NCBI GenBank assembly: GCA_003577145.1
Contig: QEUP01000008.1
Location: 41,326 to 105,325 of the forward strand
Direction: 5' to 3'
Length of the DNA: 64,000 nt
From: Acidobacteriota bacterium
Lineage (GTDB): Bacteria; Actinomycetota; Acidimicrobiia; Acidimicrobiales; Microtrichaceae
Program-made: the position numbers and the translations under genes
The notes under the pieces: model-generated
The model's database searches: none
What the model saw: the letters and a program-made list of their open reading frames with translations, nothing else
Told to the model about the DNA's origin: nothing
Part shown: one piece after another, positions 16,567 to 24,699 of the stretch
How the letters are laid out: each line of letters opens with the position of its first letter
How positions within the stretch are numbered: the first letter of the stretch is position 1

Positions 16567-17229
16567 ATGAGCGCGCCGCGCCCTTCAGCCGGCTCTGCTG
16601 GTAGCGCTGAGCCCGCAACCGCCGGACAACGGCGGCGCTTCCCAGCCGAGGAGCGCCGCAGGATGGTGCTCGAGTCGTGCCAGCCGGTCTTCGCCGAGCG
16701 CGGCTTCGACGCGGTCTCGATGGCAGATCTGGCTGCGGCCGCGCACGTCGATCGGGCCATCCTCTACCGGCTGTTCGGCAATCAGCTCGGGCTGTACCGG
16801 GCGTGCCTGGAGGATGCCGCGGCCCGCGCCCGCCACCTGATCGAGGCCCGCGCCCAAACAGGGGGCCCGGTCACCGGACAGCTACTGCGTCGCTTGCTCG
16901 ACAACGCGCGCCGCGGCCCGGGGAGCCTGGCGATCGTGACACGGCTACCGGCAGATCCGCAGGCCGCCGCACTCGTCCAGGCGATCCAGGACGACCTCGC
17001 CGAGCGGTTCCGTTCCCTGATCATGATGGCCGTGCCCCCTGACCTGGGCACCGACGAGCTTCGCTGGACTGCTGATCTCGTCTACGGCGCACTCGTGCAG
17101 GCTCTGACCAGACACATCGAAGAGGATCCGGTCGAAACCGATGCCCGCTTCATCCGCTTCATTCAAGAGACCGTGGGGCTCCTCGCGCGCCAGATGCCCG
17201 AGCTCGGCAAGCAGCTCGATCAGCGTTGA
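16567..17229 (+). CDS. TetR-family transcriptional regulator
   Basis: 220 aa. A low-complexity N-terminus of about 25 residues precedes the TetR helix-turn-helix (residues about 32-78: VLESCQPVFAERGFDAVSMADLA, recognition helix around VDRAILYRLFGNQLGLY). The C-terminal ligand and dimer domain is not diagnostic. The two dyads directly upstream are the probable operators, so autorepression is likely. Nearby targets could be the divergent PPOX gene or the convergent enoyl-CoA hydratase. Confidence 0.88.
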   Translation: MSAPRPSAGSAGSAEPATAGQRRRFPAEERRRMVLESCQPVFAERGFDAVSMADLAAAAHVDRAILYRLFGNQLGLYRACLEDAAARARHLIEARAQTGGPVTGQLLRRLLDNARRGPGSLAIVTRLPADPQAAALVQAIQDDLAERFRSLIMMAVPPDLGTDELRWTADLVYGALVQALTRHIEEDPVETDARFIRFIQETVGLLARQMPELGKQLDQR

Positions 17230-17242
17230 CGGGCGGCCTCGG

Positions 17243-18076
17243 TCACAGCCGCCGGAAGTCAGGTGGGCGCTTCTGGAGATACGACTGGACGCCCTCGGCG
17301 AAGTCGGGCCGGCCGAAGCTCTCGATCATCAGCTGAACCGATTCCTTCTCGGATGGCCCGAGTGGGGCCGCCAGCTGCTGGTACACCTGTCGCTTCATTA
17401 TCGCCAGCGACGTCGGTGAGCAGTTGCGGGCGAGGCTCTCGACATAGCCGTGGGTGAAGGAGATGAGCTCCTCGTGAGGCACGACCCGGTTCACCAGCCC
17501 CATGCGAGCAGCCTCGTCGGCGTCGAACTTGCGGGCCGAGAACAAGATGTCCAAGGCGTTCGCCGTCCCCACCAGCCGGGGCAGCAGCCAGCTGCTGCCC
17601 CACTCGGCAACCAGTCCGCGTTGGGCGAACGACGTAGTGAAGACGGCCCGCTCAGAGGCGAAGCGCAGATCGCAGGCGGCCACGATCGGTACCGCCATGC
17701 CGGCAACCGCGCCGTTCACCGCGGCGATGACAGGTTTCGGTACCGACATGAGATAGGTGTAGGTGCCCCGCAGGTCTTCACCCCAGTCGGCGTTGCCCGG
17801 GTCGGCCTCGAGCTCGGAGGGAACCGCTACCTCACCCTCGCCTCGGGCAAGCCCCGACAGGACGTTCATGTCGGCTCCGGCGCAGAACCCGCGGCCCGCT
17901 CCCGTGATGACGATCCCGACGACGGCCTCGTCCACCTCGGCCCGCGCGATCGCGTGCTTCAGCTCGGCCCCCATCCGGTTCGTCCAGGCATTCAGCGCGT
18001 CCGGCCGGTCGAGGGTTATCGTCGCGACCGGGTCCTCGACCACGTAGCGGATCTCTTCGTACAGCGCCTCGGCCAT
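17243..18076 (-). CDS. Enoyl-CoA hydratase/isomerase family protein
   Basis: 277 aa crotonase fold. The N-terminal half contains ITLDRPDALNAW and the oxyanion-hole/CoA segment GAGRGFCAGADM. The second oxyanion segment is AAVNGAVAGMAV, followed by CDLRFAS, and a Glu is present in LVAEWGSSW where catalytic Glu residues lie. It probably hydrates or isomerises an enoyl-CoA in fatty-acid or related degradation; chain specificity is unknown. ATG 18076. It stands between the convergent TetR gene and the half ABC-F gene on the same strand, 36 bp away. Confidence 0.88.
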   Translation of the reverse strand: MAEALYEEIRYVVEDPVATITLDRPDALNAWTNRMGAELKHAIARAEVDEAVVGIVITGAGRGFCAGADMNVLSGLARGEGEVAVPSELEADPGNADWGEDLRGTYTYLMSVPKPVIAAVNGAVAGMAVPIVAACDLRFASERAVFTTSFAQRGLVAEWGSSWLLPRLVGTANALDILFSARKFDADEAARMGLVNRVVPHEELISFTHGYVESLARNCSPTSLAIMKRQVYQQLAAPLGPSEKESVQLMIESFGRPDFAEGVQSYLQKRPPDFRRL

Positions 18077-18112
18077 GGCCGAGCAGGCTAGTCCCGATGG
18101 CTGCGCCGTCCC

Positions 18113-18712
18113 TCACCCCACCTCGCGCAAACAGCCGTCGCTCAGATGCCAGCGGCGGTTGACCTCGACCGCCTCCAGGAAACGGCGGTCATGGGACACC
18201 AGGAGAACCGTTCCGGGGAACGAGGCCACCGAGCCCTCCAGTTGCTCGATGGCGGGCAGGTCGAGGTGGTTGGTCGGTTCGTCGAGGACGAGCAGGTTCA
18301 CGCCCCGGAGCTGGAACGTGGCCAGCACCGCCCGGGTCCGCTCGCCGGGTGACAGGTCGAGCGCGGAACGCATCACGTCCCTCCGTAGCAGGCCCAGCTT
18401 GGCGAGTGACGAACGGGCGTCGCCGGCCCCCACACCGGCAAGGGCGACCACCCCCTCCAGGACAGTCTCGTGACCATCGAGCTGGTCTCGGGCTTGAGCC
18501 AGTTGACCAACCACGACCGCCGGGCCCATCCAGCAGCGTCCCCAGCTGAGTTGCAGACCGCCGATCAGCGCTCGGGGCAGCGTGGTCTTGCCGGCCCCGT
18601 TCGGGCCGACGAGGCCGATCCGCCGCCCCTCGGTCACGCTCAGGGAGATGTCACGAAGGATCGGGGTCGAGGCGATGTCGAACCCGACGTGGTGACAGAC
18701 GAGGTGAGACAC
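18113..18712 (-). CDS. Half-size ABC-F type ATPase
   Basis: 199 aa with a single ATPase domain: Walker A GPNGAGKTTL, ABC signature LSPGERTRA, Walker B LLVLDEPTNHLD, and a switch His in VSHDRRFLEAV. Sequence style is that of ABC-F translation factors or antibiotic-resistance proteins (EQLEGSVASFPGTVLLVSHDRRF). Those carry two such domains and about 530 residues or more. Only the second-half type domain is present, without the P-site linker. The GTG start at 18712 has a plausible ribosome-binding site (GGGAGTG), so it may be a real stand-alone gene, but it could be the remnant of a longer one. Confidence 0.75.
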   Translation of the reverse strand: MSHLVCHHVGFDIASTPILRDISLSVTEGRRIGLVGPNGAGKTTLPRALIGGLQLSWGRCWMGPAVVVGQLAQARDQLDGHETVLEGVVALAGVGAGDARSSLAKLGLLRRDVMRSALDLSPGERTRAVLATFQLRGVNLLVLDEPTNHLDLPAIEQLEGSVASFPGTVLLVSHDRRFLEAVEVNRRWHLSDGCLREVG

Positions 18713-18802
18713 AGCGAAAGCACTCCCTGGCCCGTTCGGGCCGTCGAATCATCGGGACACAGGCGTGCTGCTCACCTCATGGTGGTGACGCTAACCCCGC
18801 GC

Positions 18803-18830
18803 CACGCCGGCGTGCCGGGATTTCCGGCAC
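18803..18830. repeat. Overlapping palindromes in a 380-bp gene-poor gap
   Basis: CACGCCGGCGTG (18803-18814) is a perfect 12-bp palindrome. It overlaps GTGCCGG-GATTT-CCGGCAC (18812-18830), a 7-bp stem with a 5-nt loop. Both lie in 18713-19092, between the ABC-F gene and the Rieske gene, which are divergent. I see no convincing gene in that gap. The hairpins could be REP-like elements or part of a decayed element. Confidence 0.5.
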
Positions 18831-19092
18831 ACCACGTCCTCGCCGTGTGGTGCTGAAGAGCACGGGCGCCCACTCGGTGGTGGAATGGCGGCACTCTTCG
18901 TCACGAGAAGGCGCCCGTACTCAGACCAGGAGAAGAACCGGGAGCGGCCTTCTCGAAGTCCCCTCATTCGCCGCAAAGGACCACACGTATGCATGTACGG
19001 CCGGCTCGTGACAGCTTGACCTCGAATCCCCGCCGGTAGGGTGCTGCGACGACGACCAATCGAGGCACTCCGGCCCGGACGCGGAGGTGGGA

Positions 19093-20196
19093 ATGAACGA
19101 CGTCGAAGACGGCACTGCGCACTACTCGATCGCGTTCCCGAGACGCTGGTGGTACCCGGCCTGCCCCTCACGGAGGCTGGGCCACAGACCCGTCTGCGTC
19201 ACCCTCATGAACACACCGCTCGCGCTCTTCCGAGACGCCGCAGGCGCCGCTCGAGCGGTGATCGATCGCTGCCCTCACCGCAACGTACCGCTCTCGCGGG
19301 GCCGGGTCACCGACGATGGCTGCATCGAGTGTGCCTACCATGGCTGGCGCTTCGACGGTACCGGCCGATGCAACGGCGTGCCCGGCTTGTCGGAGGGCAG
19401 CGGCGCGTCATCGTCCACCCGTGATCTACCAAGCCATCACACGCGCGAGCAGGATGGCTTCGTGTGGATCTGGGGCGAGCAAGGCTCGGTGCCCGATCGC
19501 GAACCACTGGCCATCCCCACCCCGGAGGGTTCCGGTGCCAACAGCGGCGAGGTCGTCTTCGAGTACGACCTCGCTTGCACTCTCCACGCGGCACTGGAGA
19601 ACGCCCTCGACGTGCCTCACACCGCCTACCTGCACCGTGGCATCTTCCGTGGCGGCGAGGCACGCGAGATCACCGCGGAGAGGCGGGATCTGCAGGACGC
19701 GATCGAGGTCGAGTACCGGGGTGAGCCGGTCGGCCTCGGCCGGATCCGTGGCCGTCAGAACTCAGGGTTGGTGTTCGAGCACTGGGACCGGTTCTTCATG
19801 CCCTCCACAGCACAGGTCGAGTACCGGGTTCCCGGCTGGTTCCACATCATCAACACGATCCTTCACCTACCCCTGTCGGAGTTCTCCACCCGGGCCTGGT
19901 TCAAGGTCCGCTACTCCTCGCGGGTCCCGGCCGCCTTGCTGCGGCCGATCGTGTGGGCCCGCGGTCTGCAGATCCTTCGCCAGGATGCCCGGATGCTGGC
20001 AATGCAGACCGACACGATCCGGAGGTTCGGCGGGGAGCGGTACACCTCCACCGAACTGGACGTGATCGGCAACGCCGTCTGGCGGATGCTGCGCCAAGCG
20101 GAGCGGGCCGAGGCTGTCACCCCCGAGGGATCCCGCGCACGCGCTGAGGAGACACCAGACCCGGGAGCCGCTCAGAGAGTGAGGTTCCGCATCTGA
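19093..20196 (+). CDS. Rieske non-heme iron oxygenase, alpha-subunit type
   Basis: 367 aa. Rieske [2Fe-2S] ligands are C60 and H62 (RCPHRN) and C80 and H83 (CAYHGW). The mononuclear iron site is N170-x2-D173-x2-H176-x4-H181. Oxygenases of this plan hydroxylate or demethylate aromatic, steroid or pigment substrates and need a separate reductase; none is adjacent. ATG 19093 has GGAGGTG just upstream. The last codons and the stop lie inside a 37-bp sequence repeated downstream at 20252-20288. Confidence 0.88.
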   Translation: MNDVEDGTAHYSIAFPRRWWYPACPSRRLGHRPVCVTLMNTPLALFRDAAGAARAVIDRCPHRNVPLSRGRVTDDGCIECAYHGWRFDGTGRCNGVPGLSEGSGASSSTRDLPSHHTREQDGFVWIWGEQGSVPDREPLAIPTPEGSGANSGEVVFEYDLACTLHAALENALDVPHTAYLHRGIFRGGEAREITAERRDLQDAIEVEYRGEPVGLGRIRGRQNSGLVFEHWDRFFMPSTAQVEYRVPGWFHIINTILHLPLSEFSTRAWFKVRYSSRVPAALLRPIVWARGLQILRQDARMLAMQTDTIRRFGGERYTSTELDVIGNAVWRMLRQAERAEAVTPEGSRARAEETPDPGAAQRVRFRI

Positions 20197-20288
20197 CCCA
20201 GTGCTTCAGCGGTGGCACGCACACGGGTGCCACAACCGCCGCGCATCGGGTTGAGGTTCCGCATCTGACCCAGTGCTTCAGCGGTGGC
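20180..20288 (+). repeat. 37-bp direct repeat duplicating the Rieske gene 3' end
   Basis: Identical copies at 20180-20216 and 20252-20288 (period 72 bp). Each holds the last coding bases of the oxygenase gene (RFRI and stop) plus downstream sequence. A third partial match (GATCTGACCCAG, 11 of 12 bases) starts near 20313. This looks like tandem duplication of a gene end and its trailer. Confidence 0.85.
20212..20233 (+). terminator. Stem-loop after the Rieske gene
   Basis: GTGGCAC (20212-20218) pairs perfectly with GTGCCAC (20227-20233) across an 8-nt loop, 16 bp after the stop. There is no T-run, so it could stop transcription only in the loose, high-GC actinobacterial manner. Confidence 0.4.
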
Positions 20289-20386
20289 GTCACCCTGTGT
20301 GCCCCCTATCCGGATCTGACCCAGCCCCCACCGCGCCGGGCCTTGGGCCTGCGGATCGAGGATCTCGACCGGTGAGGTGAGCCGGC

Positions 20387-21922
20387 TCAGCGCCCAGACG
20401 CGGCCATCAGCTCGGTGATGGCCTCCCGGTCCTCGAGGGAGGGCAGGCCCCAGCCCTTGTCGTAGCCGAAGAGTGCGGTTGCGGGTTCCCCTTGGAGTCG
20501 ATCATCGATGAGCTCGAAGGAGTCGAGGCCTACAAGGGACGGGTGTGGCTTGCCGCAAGTACGACCGAGCCGCAACAGCTCGCAACGGAGCGCACGGATG
20601 TAGTTGGCCGCCCGCACCGACTTGCGATCGGCATCGAGCCCTCCGGCCAGCCATTCGGACTGAGTCGCCACACCGGTGGGGCAATGGCCGGTGTGACAGC
20701 GTTGGGCTTGGATGCAGCCGATCGAAAGCATCGCCTCGCGGGCGACGTTGACCAGGTCGCAGCCGAGTGCCATCGCCAGCAGCGCCCGCTGCGGGAATCC
20801 CAGCTTCGCCGCCCCGACGAAGGTGACGTCAGCGCTGAGGCCGGCCTGGAGGAATGTCCGGTACACGCGCGGGAAACCGGTCATGAAGGGCAGACCGACG
20901 TGGTCGGCGAACGCCAGCGGCGCCGCGCCGCTGCCCCCTTCGCCACCGTCGATGGTGACGAAGTCCGGACCCTCGCCGCGGGTGGCCATGCGGGCCGCCA
21001 GTTCTCCCCAGAAGGCGCCTTCGCCCACCGCGGACTTGATGCCGACCGGCAGGCCGGTCGCGTCTGCGAGCTTCTCGACGAAATCGATCAGGCCGTCGAC
21101 GTCGGCGAATGCACGGTGATAGGGGGGGCTCACGCAGTCGCGACCCACGGGGATACCTCTGATCCCGGCGATCTCGGGGCTCACCTTGGCAGCAGGGAGC
21201 AGTCCGCCGAGACCGGCCTTGGCCCCCTGGGACAGCTTGACCTCGATGGCCCTGACGGGAGCGGTCTGGGCCTGCTCTACGGCTCTTTCGAGCACGAAAC
21301 CGCCGTTGACGTCGCGGCAACCGAAGTACCCGGTCCCTATCTGCCAGATGAGCTCGCCCCCGTGGAGGTGATGGGGTGAGATGCCCCCCTCGCCGGTGTT
21401 GTGCAGGCAGCCGGCGATCCCCGCCCCGCGGTTGAGCGCCTCCACCGCCGGGCCGCTCAAGGCACCGAAGCTCATGGCGGAGATGTTGACCACCGAGGAC
21501 GGCCGGAAGGCGTGGCGCCGCTGGTGACCTCCGCCGAGGATCTTGGCACCCGGAACCTGCTGCTCTGAGTCGGGTGGCGCCTCATCGACGGGCTCGACGA
21601 AGGCTGCGTGCTTGATTATGACGTAGTGGGGAGTCTGCTCGAGGTCGTTGTCGGTCCCGAAGCCGAAGTAGTTGTTCTCCTGCTTCGAGGAGGCGTACAC
21701 CCAGCGACGCTCGTCGCGGGTGAAGGGCCGTTCGGAGTCGTTGTCGGTCACGATGTACTGGCGCAGCTCGGGGCCGACCGATTCCAGCCAGTAGCGGAAG
21801 TGGCCGACGAGGGGGAAGTTGCGCAGGATGGCGTGATCCCGCTGGAACAGATCATGCAGAGCAATTCCACCGAGCGCCACGGCCGCTACCGCTCCGGCGA
21901 TGCGGGAGAGCTTCTGGGGCAT
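20387..21922 (-). CDS. FMN-binding glutamate-synthase-domain protein (GltB2-like)
   Basis: 511 aa. An N-terminal membrane-type segment (about residues 8-25) precedes the glutamate synthase FMN barrel: NISAMSFGALSG, LHNTGEGGIS, EVKLSQGAKAGLGG, TIDGGEGGSGAAP. The [3Fe-4S] ligands follow as C-x5-C-x4-C (CIQAQRCHTGHC). It has the synthase domain alone, without the glutaminase domain or a GltD partner. Such stand-alone proteins are common but their substrate is not certain. It lies 33 bp left of the UspA gene on the same strand and may belong to that transcript. Confidence 0.88.
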   Translation of the reverse strand: MPQKLSRIAGAVAAVALGGIALHDLFQRDHAILRNFPLVGHFRYWLESVGPELRQYIVTDNDSERPFTRDERRWVYASSKQENNYFGFGTDNDLEQTPHYVIIKHAAFVEPVDEAPPDSEQQVPGAKILGGGHQRRHAFRPSSVVNISAMSFGALSGPAVEALNRGAGIAGCLHNTGEGGISPHHLHGGELIWQIGTGYFGCRDVNGGFVLERAVEQAQTAPVRAIEVKLSQGAKAGLGGLLPAAKVSPEIAGIRGIPVGRDCVSPPYHRAFADVDGLIDFVEKLADATGLPVGIKSAVGEGAFWGELAARMATRGEGPDFVTIDGGEGGSGAAPLAFADHVGLPFMTGFPRVYRTFLQAGLSADVTFVGAAKLGFPQRALLAMALGCDLVNVAREAMLSIGCIQAQRCHTGHCPTGVATQSEWLAGGLDADRKSVRAANYIRALRCELLRLGRTCGKPHPSLVGLDSFELIDDRLQGEPATALFGYDKGWGLPSLEDREAITELMAASGR

Positions 21923-21955
21923 CGGCCGGACGTTAGCCCGAGCGGAGCCCTGAGC

Positions 21956-22759
21956 CTACGCACCTGCCCGGGCCAGCAGGACCGGGCACTCCGCCCGCGC
22001 GGTCACGGCAGTCGCAGTCGAACCCATGAGCAGGCGGCGCACCGCGCCGAGGCCCCGCGTGCCGAGCGCGAGCAGGTCCGCATCGACGTGTCGGGAGTAC
22101 TCCAGCAGGGTCGAGGCAACAGAGCCATCGGCCTGGAGTTGGCGGGTGGCGATCTCGGGCCCTGCGCCCGCCAGCACCGAGGCGGCCTCGTCCAGGACGG
22201 CATGCACGTCGGGGGCCTCCCAGTCCTCGTGATCGTCGCCGACCGTCACCACCTCTATTCTGCTGACCGTGTCCAGCCACGGCATTGCGCGCAGCGCGTC
22301 GACCGCGGCGCGGGCATGGGGCGAACCGTCGGCGGCCACCACCACGACGGTGGTCGGGGTGGCCCTCGTGACCACCAGCAGCGGAGCGGGAGGGTGATGC
22401 AGGAGGTACTCGGCGGTGCTACCGAGGTGCAGCTCTTTCAACAGCCCTTCGCCGCGTGCTCCCACCACCAGCAGGTCGGCATCGGTGCGGCCACCGAGCA
22501 GGGCGCGCGGGTCGGCCTCGGCACGCAGGTGGGCCACCTCGACGAAGGCGGTCTCGTCGAAGCAGGGGCGGGGTTCGGGCGGCTCCCAGGGATGCGGCAC
22601 GGCTGCTGCGCTTCCCGGTGGCGGGCCGATGGGGGGCGTCACCGCGGTGATGACCTCGGCTCGCCATCCGGTCCAGGGGTGCCCGCACACCCACAGCCAG
22701 GCGACGTCGGCCCCCGGGGAGCCGTCGTCGCCGAAGACGAGCACAGGCGGCTGGCTCAT
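21956..22759 (-). CDS. Universal stress protein, tandem UspA domains
   Basis: 267 aa with two Usp domains. Each has the nucleotide-binding pattern G-x2-G-x9-G-S/T: GARGEGLLKELHLGST near residue 110 and GTRGLGAVRRLLMGST near 245. The second domain begins VVVVAADGSPHARAAV. It probably binds ATP and aids survival under stress. ATG 22759 overlaps the stop of the TerC gene (ATGA), so expression should follow the manganese riboswitch upstream of TerC. That is an unusual control input for a Usp. Confidence 0.88.
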   Translation of the reverse strand: MSQPPVLVFGDDGSPGADVAWLWVCGHPWTGWRAEVITAVTPPIGPPPGSAAAVPHPWEPPEPRPCFDETAFVEVAHLRAEADPRALLGGRTDADLLVVGARGEGLLKELHLGSTAEYLLHHPPAPLLVVTRATPTTVVVVAADGSPHARAAVDALRAMPWLDTVSRIEVVTVGDDHEDWEAPDVHAVLDEAASVLAGAGPEIATRQLQADGSVASTLLEYSRHVDADLLALGTRGLGAVRRLLMGSTATAVTARAECPVLLARAGA

Positions 22760-23721
22760 GGTCTCTCCTCGCTGCTCGTCGCCTCCGGAGCGGAGGTCTC
22801 CAGCGTCTGGGTCCCGCGGGTGCGCAGCAGCGATGCCGCGATGGCAACGGTGAGCACCGTTCCTATCACCGCCAGGGACAGCCAGGTCGGGATGTGCCAG
22901 ACCTCGCTGAGCAGCATCTTGGCTCCGACGAAGACCAGCACCACGGCCAGGGCCGGTTTGAGGTAGATGAAGCGGCCCATCGCGCCGGCGAGCAGGAAGT
23001 ACAGCGCGCGCAGACCGAGGATCGCGAAGGCGTTGGAGGTGAAGACCAGGAAGGTGTCGCGGGTGATGGCGAAGATGGCCGGGATCGAGTCGATGGCGAA
23101 GACGACATCGGTGGTCTCGACCACGACAAGCACGGCCAGCATCGGTGTCGCCAGCCGGCGACCGGCATCGCGCACGAAGAACCGCTGGCCCCGGTAGTCG
23201 CTGGTCATCGGCACCAGCCGGCGCAAGAAGCGCAGCACCGGGTTGCGCTCGGGGTGCACTTCTTCGGTCTTGTGCAGGGCCATACGCAGGCCGGTGATCA
23301 CCAAGAACGCGCCGAAGACGTAGATGGCCACGGCGAAACGCTCGAGAACTGCCGCGCCGGCAGCGATGAAGCCGGCGCGCAGGATCAAGGCTCCGAAGAT
23401 GCCCCAGAACAGCACACGGTGCTGGTAGGCGGCCGGGACCGCGAAGTAACCGAAGAGGAGCGCGAAGACGAAGATGTTGTCGACCGAGAGGCTCTTTTCG
23501 ATCACATATCCGGCAAAGTACTCACCCGCCGCTGCGCCCCCGCCGATCATCCAGACGATGAGCCCGAACCCCACCCCGCAGGCGATCCACACCGCGCTCC
23601 ACGTTGCGGCTTCGCGCATCGTGACGGCATGGGCCTCCTTGTGGAAGACGACCAGATCGAGCACGAGCATGCCGACGATGAAGCCGATCACGGCCGGCCA
23701 TGCCCAGGGTGCGACTTCCAC
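22756..23721 (-). CDS. TerC/Alx-family membrane protein, probable Mn2+ exporter
   Basis: 321 aa with about nine membrane segments. It has the acidic intramembrane TerC motifs SVDNIFVFALLFGYF and ETTDVVFAIDSIPAI, which line the metal path. Members such as Alx and related proteins export Mn2+ (established for the family, inferred here). GTG 23721 is chosen because GGAGG lies 8 nt upstream and the protein then begins VEVAPWAWPAVIGF; the longer open frame runs back through the riboswitch. First gene of the TerC-UspA unit. Confidence 0.9.
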   Translation of the reverse strand: MEVAPWAWPAVIGFIVGMLVLDLVVFHKEAHAVTMREAATWSAVWIACGVGFGLIVWMIGGGAAAGEYFAGYVIEKSLSVDNIFVFALLFGYFAVPAAYQHRVLFWGIFGALILRAGFIAAGAAVLERFAVAIYVFGAFLVITGLRMALHKTEEVHPERNPVLRFLRRLVPMTSDYRGQRFFVRDAGRRLATPMLAVLVVVETTDVVFAIDSIPAIFAITRDTFLVFTSNAFAILGLRALYFLLAGAMGRFIYLKPALAVVLVFVGAKMLLSEVWHIPTWLSLAVIGTVLTVAIAASLLRTRGTQTLETSAPEATSSEERP

Positions 23722-23757
23722 TCGGTGAACCTCCGACTCCGCGCTGTTGCTCGCTGG

Positions 23758-23850
23758 TCGGAGGTCTCTCCCGCCCCTGGGGGCTACCGGCGCCGGGCCA
23801 AAGGCCGTGATGACGACATCGGCGATTTGGGGATACTCCCCTCCTGTCCG
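23758..23850 (-). promoter_or_regulatory. yybP-ykoY (manganese) riboswitch
   Basis: Read on the minus strand, the leader of the TerC gene has the class landmarks in order: GGAGGGGAGTATCCCC (23844-23829), then GTCATCACGG, a GC hairpin, and GGGAGAGACCTCC (23772-23760). The paired ends GGAGG and CCTCC would form P1. The ribosome-binding site of TerC (GGAGG at 23734-23730) has the same sequence as the P1 5' arm. Without Mn2+ the CCTCC arm could therefore mask it, and with Mn2+ it would be freed. This matches the known translational mechanism of the class; the pairing switch is my inference. Confidence 0.88.
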
Positions 23851-23982
23851 GAACAACCTACCAGGCCTGGCTCGCCTGACTCCACGACGGGCATCAAGTC
23901 AGGTCAGCGCCAGGCAGGGTGCACCGCGGGCGAGAGACAGCTGACACATCTCTGGGATGCCAGCTGCGATTAGCGTCGTAGC

Positions 23983-24699
23983 GTGATCCGAGATCCACAG
24001 CGGATATCCGTGGACGGAACGGCCACCGTGAGGGTGGCCAGCCGCTCGGGGAACGTGACCGTGGTCGCCGAGGACCGTGTCGACATCCTCGTCGAGCGGG
24101 GCGAGGTCAGCATCGACGAGACGAGTCCGACCCGTATCTCGGTGTCAGACCGCGCGGGCCGGATCGGATTGCGGGTACCAGTCGGCACCACACTCGTGAT
24201 CGGGGCCCAGTCGGGCAACGTCGACATCAGCGGACCGGTTGGCGCGACCTCGGTGAACATGCGCAGCGGCCGGATGATGATCGAGCAGGCAGAGCAGCTC
24301 GACATCCGTACGACCAGCGGCACGGTGGGCATCGGGGGCTGCACCTGTGGGTGCCGCATCAACTCGGGCAGTGGCAACGTGACCGTCGACGACGCCGGCT
24401 CGGCGGATGTCATGGTGACGTCGGGCAGCATCAGGGTGGGGGGAGTGCGGGGCCCGGTGGCAGCCAAGACCCTGAGTGGGTCGGTGGAGGTGGCGCTGGC
24501 CGAACCGGCCGACGTCGAGGCTGAGTCGGTGTCGGGTCACGTGAGGATCGAGGTTCCTCCCGGCACCCACCCACAGCTCGACGTCAAGACCGGTGGCTCG
24601 CTCTCGTGCGATGTCGACGAGGGATCGGACTTCAAGCTCACCGCTACCTCGGTGAGCGGGAGCCTCACTATCGCGTCGGCCGAGGCGAGCGGGGATTGA
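23983..24699 (+). CDS. DUF4097-type beta-helix protein
   Basis: 238 aa made almost wholly of short repeating beta strands with SGxVxV/SGSxxV turns (SGNVTVV, SGNVDIS, SGTVGIG, SGNVTVD, SGSIRVG, SGSVEVA, SGHVRIE, SGSLTIA). This is the pattern of the DUF4097/putative adhesin family. A Cys-rich turn GGCTCGC sits in the middle. No signal peptide or membrane segment is visible. GTG 23983. The stop overlaps the cyclase ATG (TGATG), so the two are probably made together. Function unknown. Confidence 0.75.
   Translation: MIRDPQRISVDGTATVRVASRSGNVTVVAEDRVDILVERGEVSIDETSPTRISVSDRAGRIGLRVPVGTTLVIGAQSGNVDISGPVGATSVNMRSGRMMIEQAEQLDIRTTSGTVGIGGCTCGCRINSGSGNVTVDDAGSADVMVTSGSIRVGGVRGPVAAKTLSGSVEVALAEPADVEAESVSGHVRIEVPPGTHPQLDVKTGGSLSCDVDEGSDFKLTATSVSGSLTIASAEASGD

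Noticed and set aside
18950..19020. Group II intron domain-V-like stretch on the minus strand
   Set aside because: GAGCCG and a GTAC-rich loop are present but the pairing of the two strands fails, and no intron reverse transcriptase is near.
18791..19171. 126-codon minus-strand frame in the gap before the Rieske gene
   Set aside because: Composition is Arg/Ser/Pro-rich, no recognisable domain, no ribosome-binding site, and it overlaps the start of a well-supported gene.
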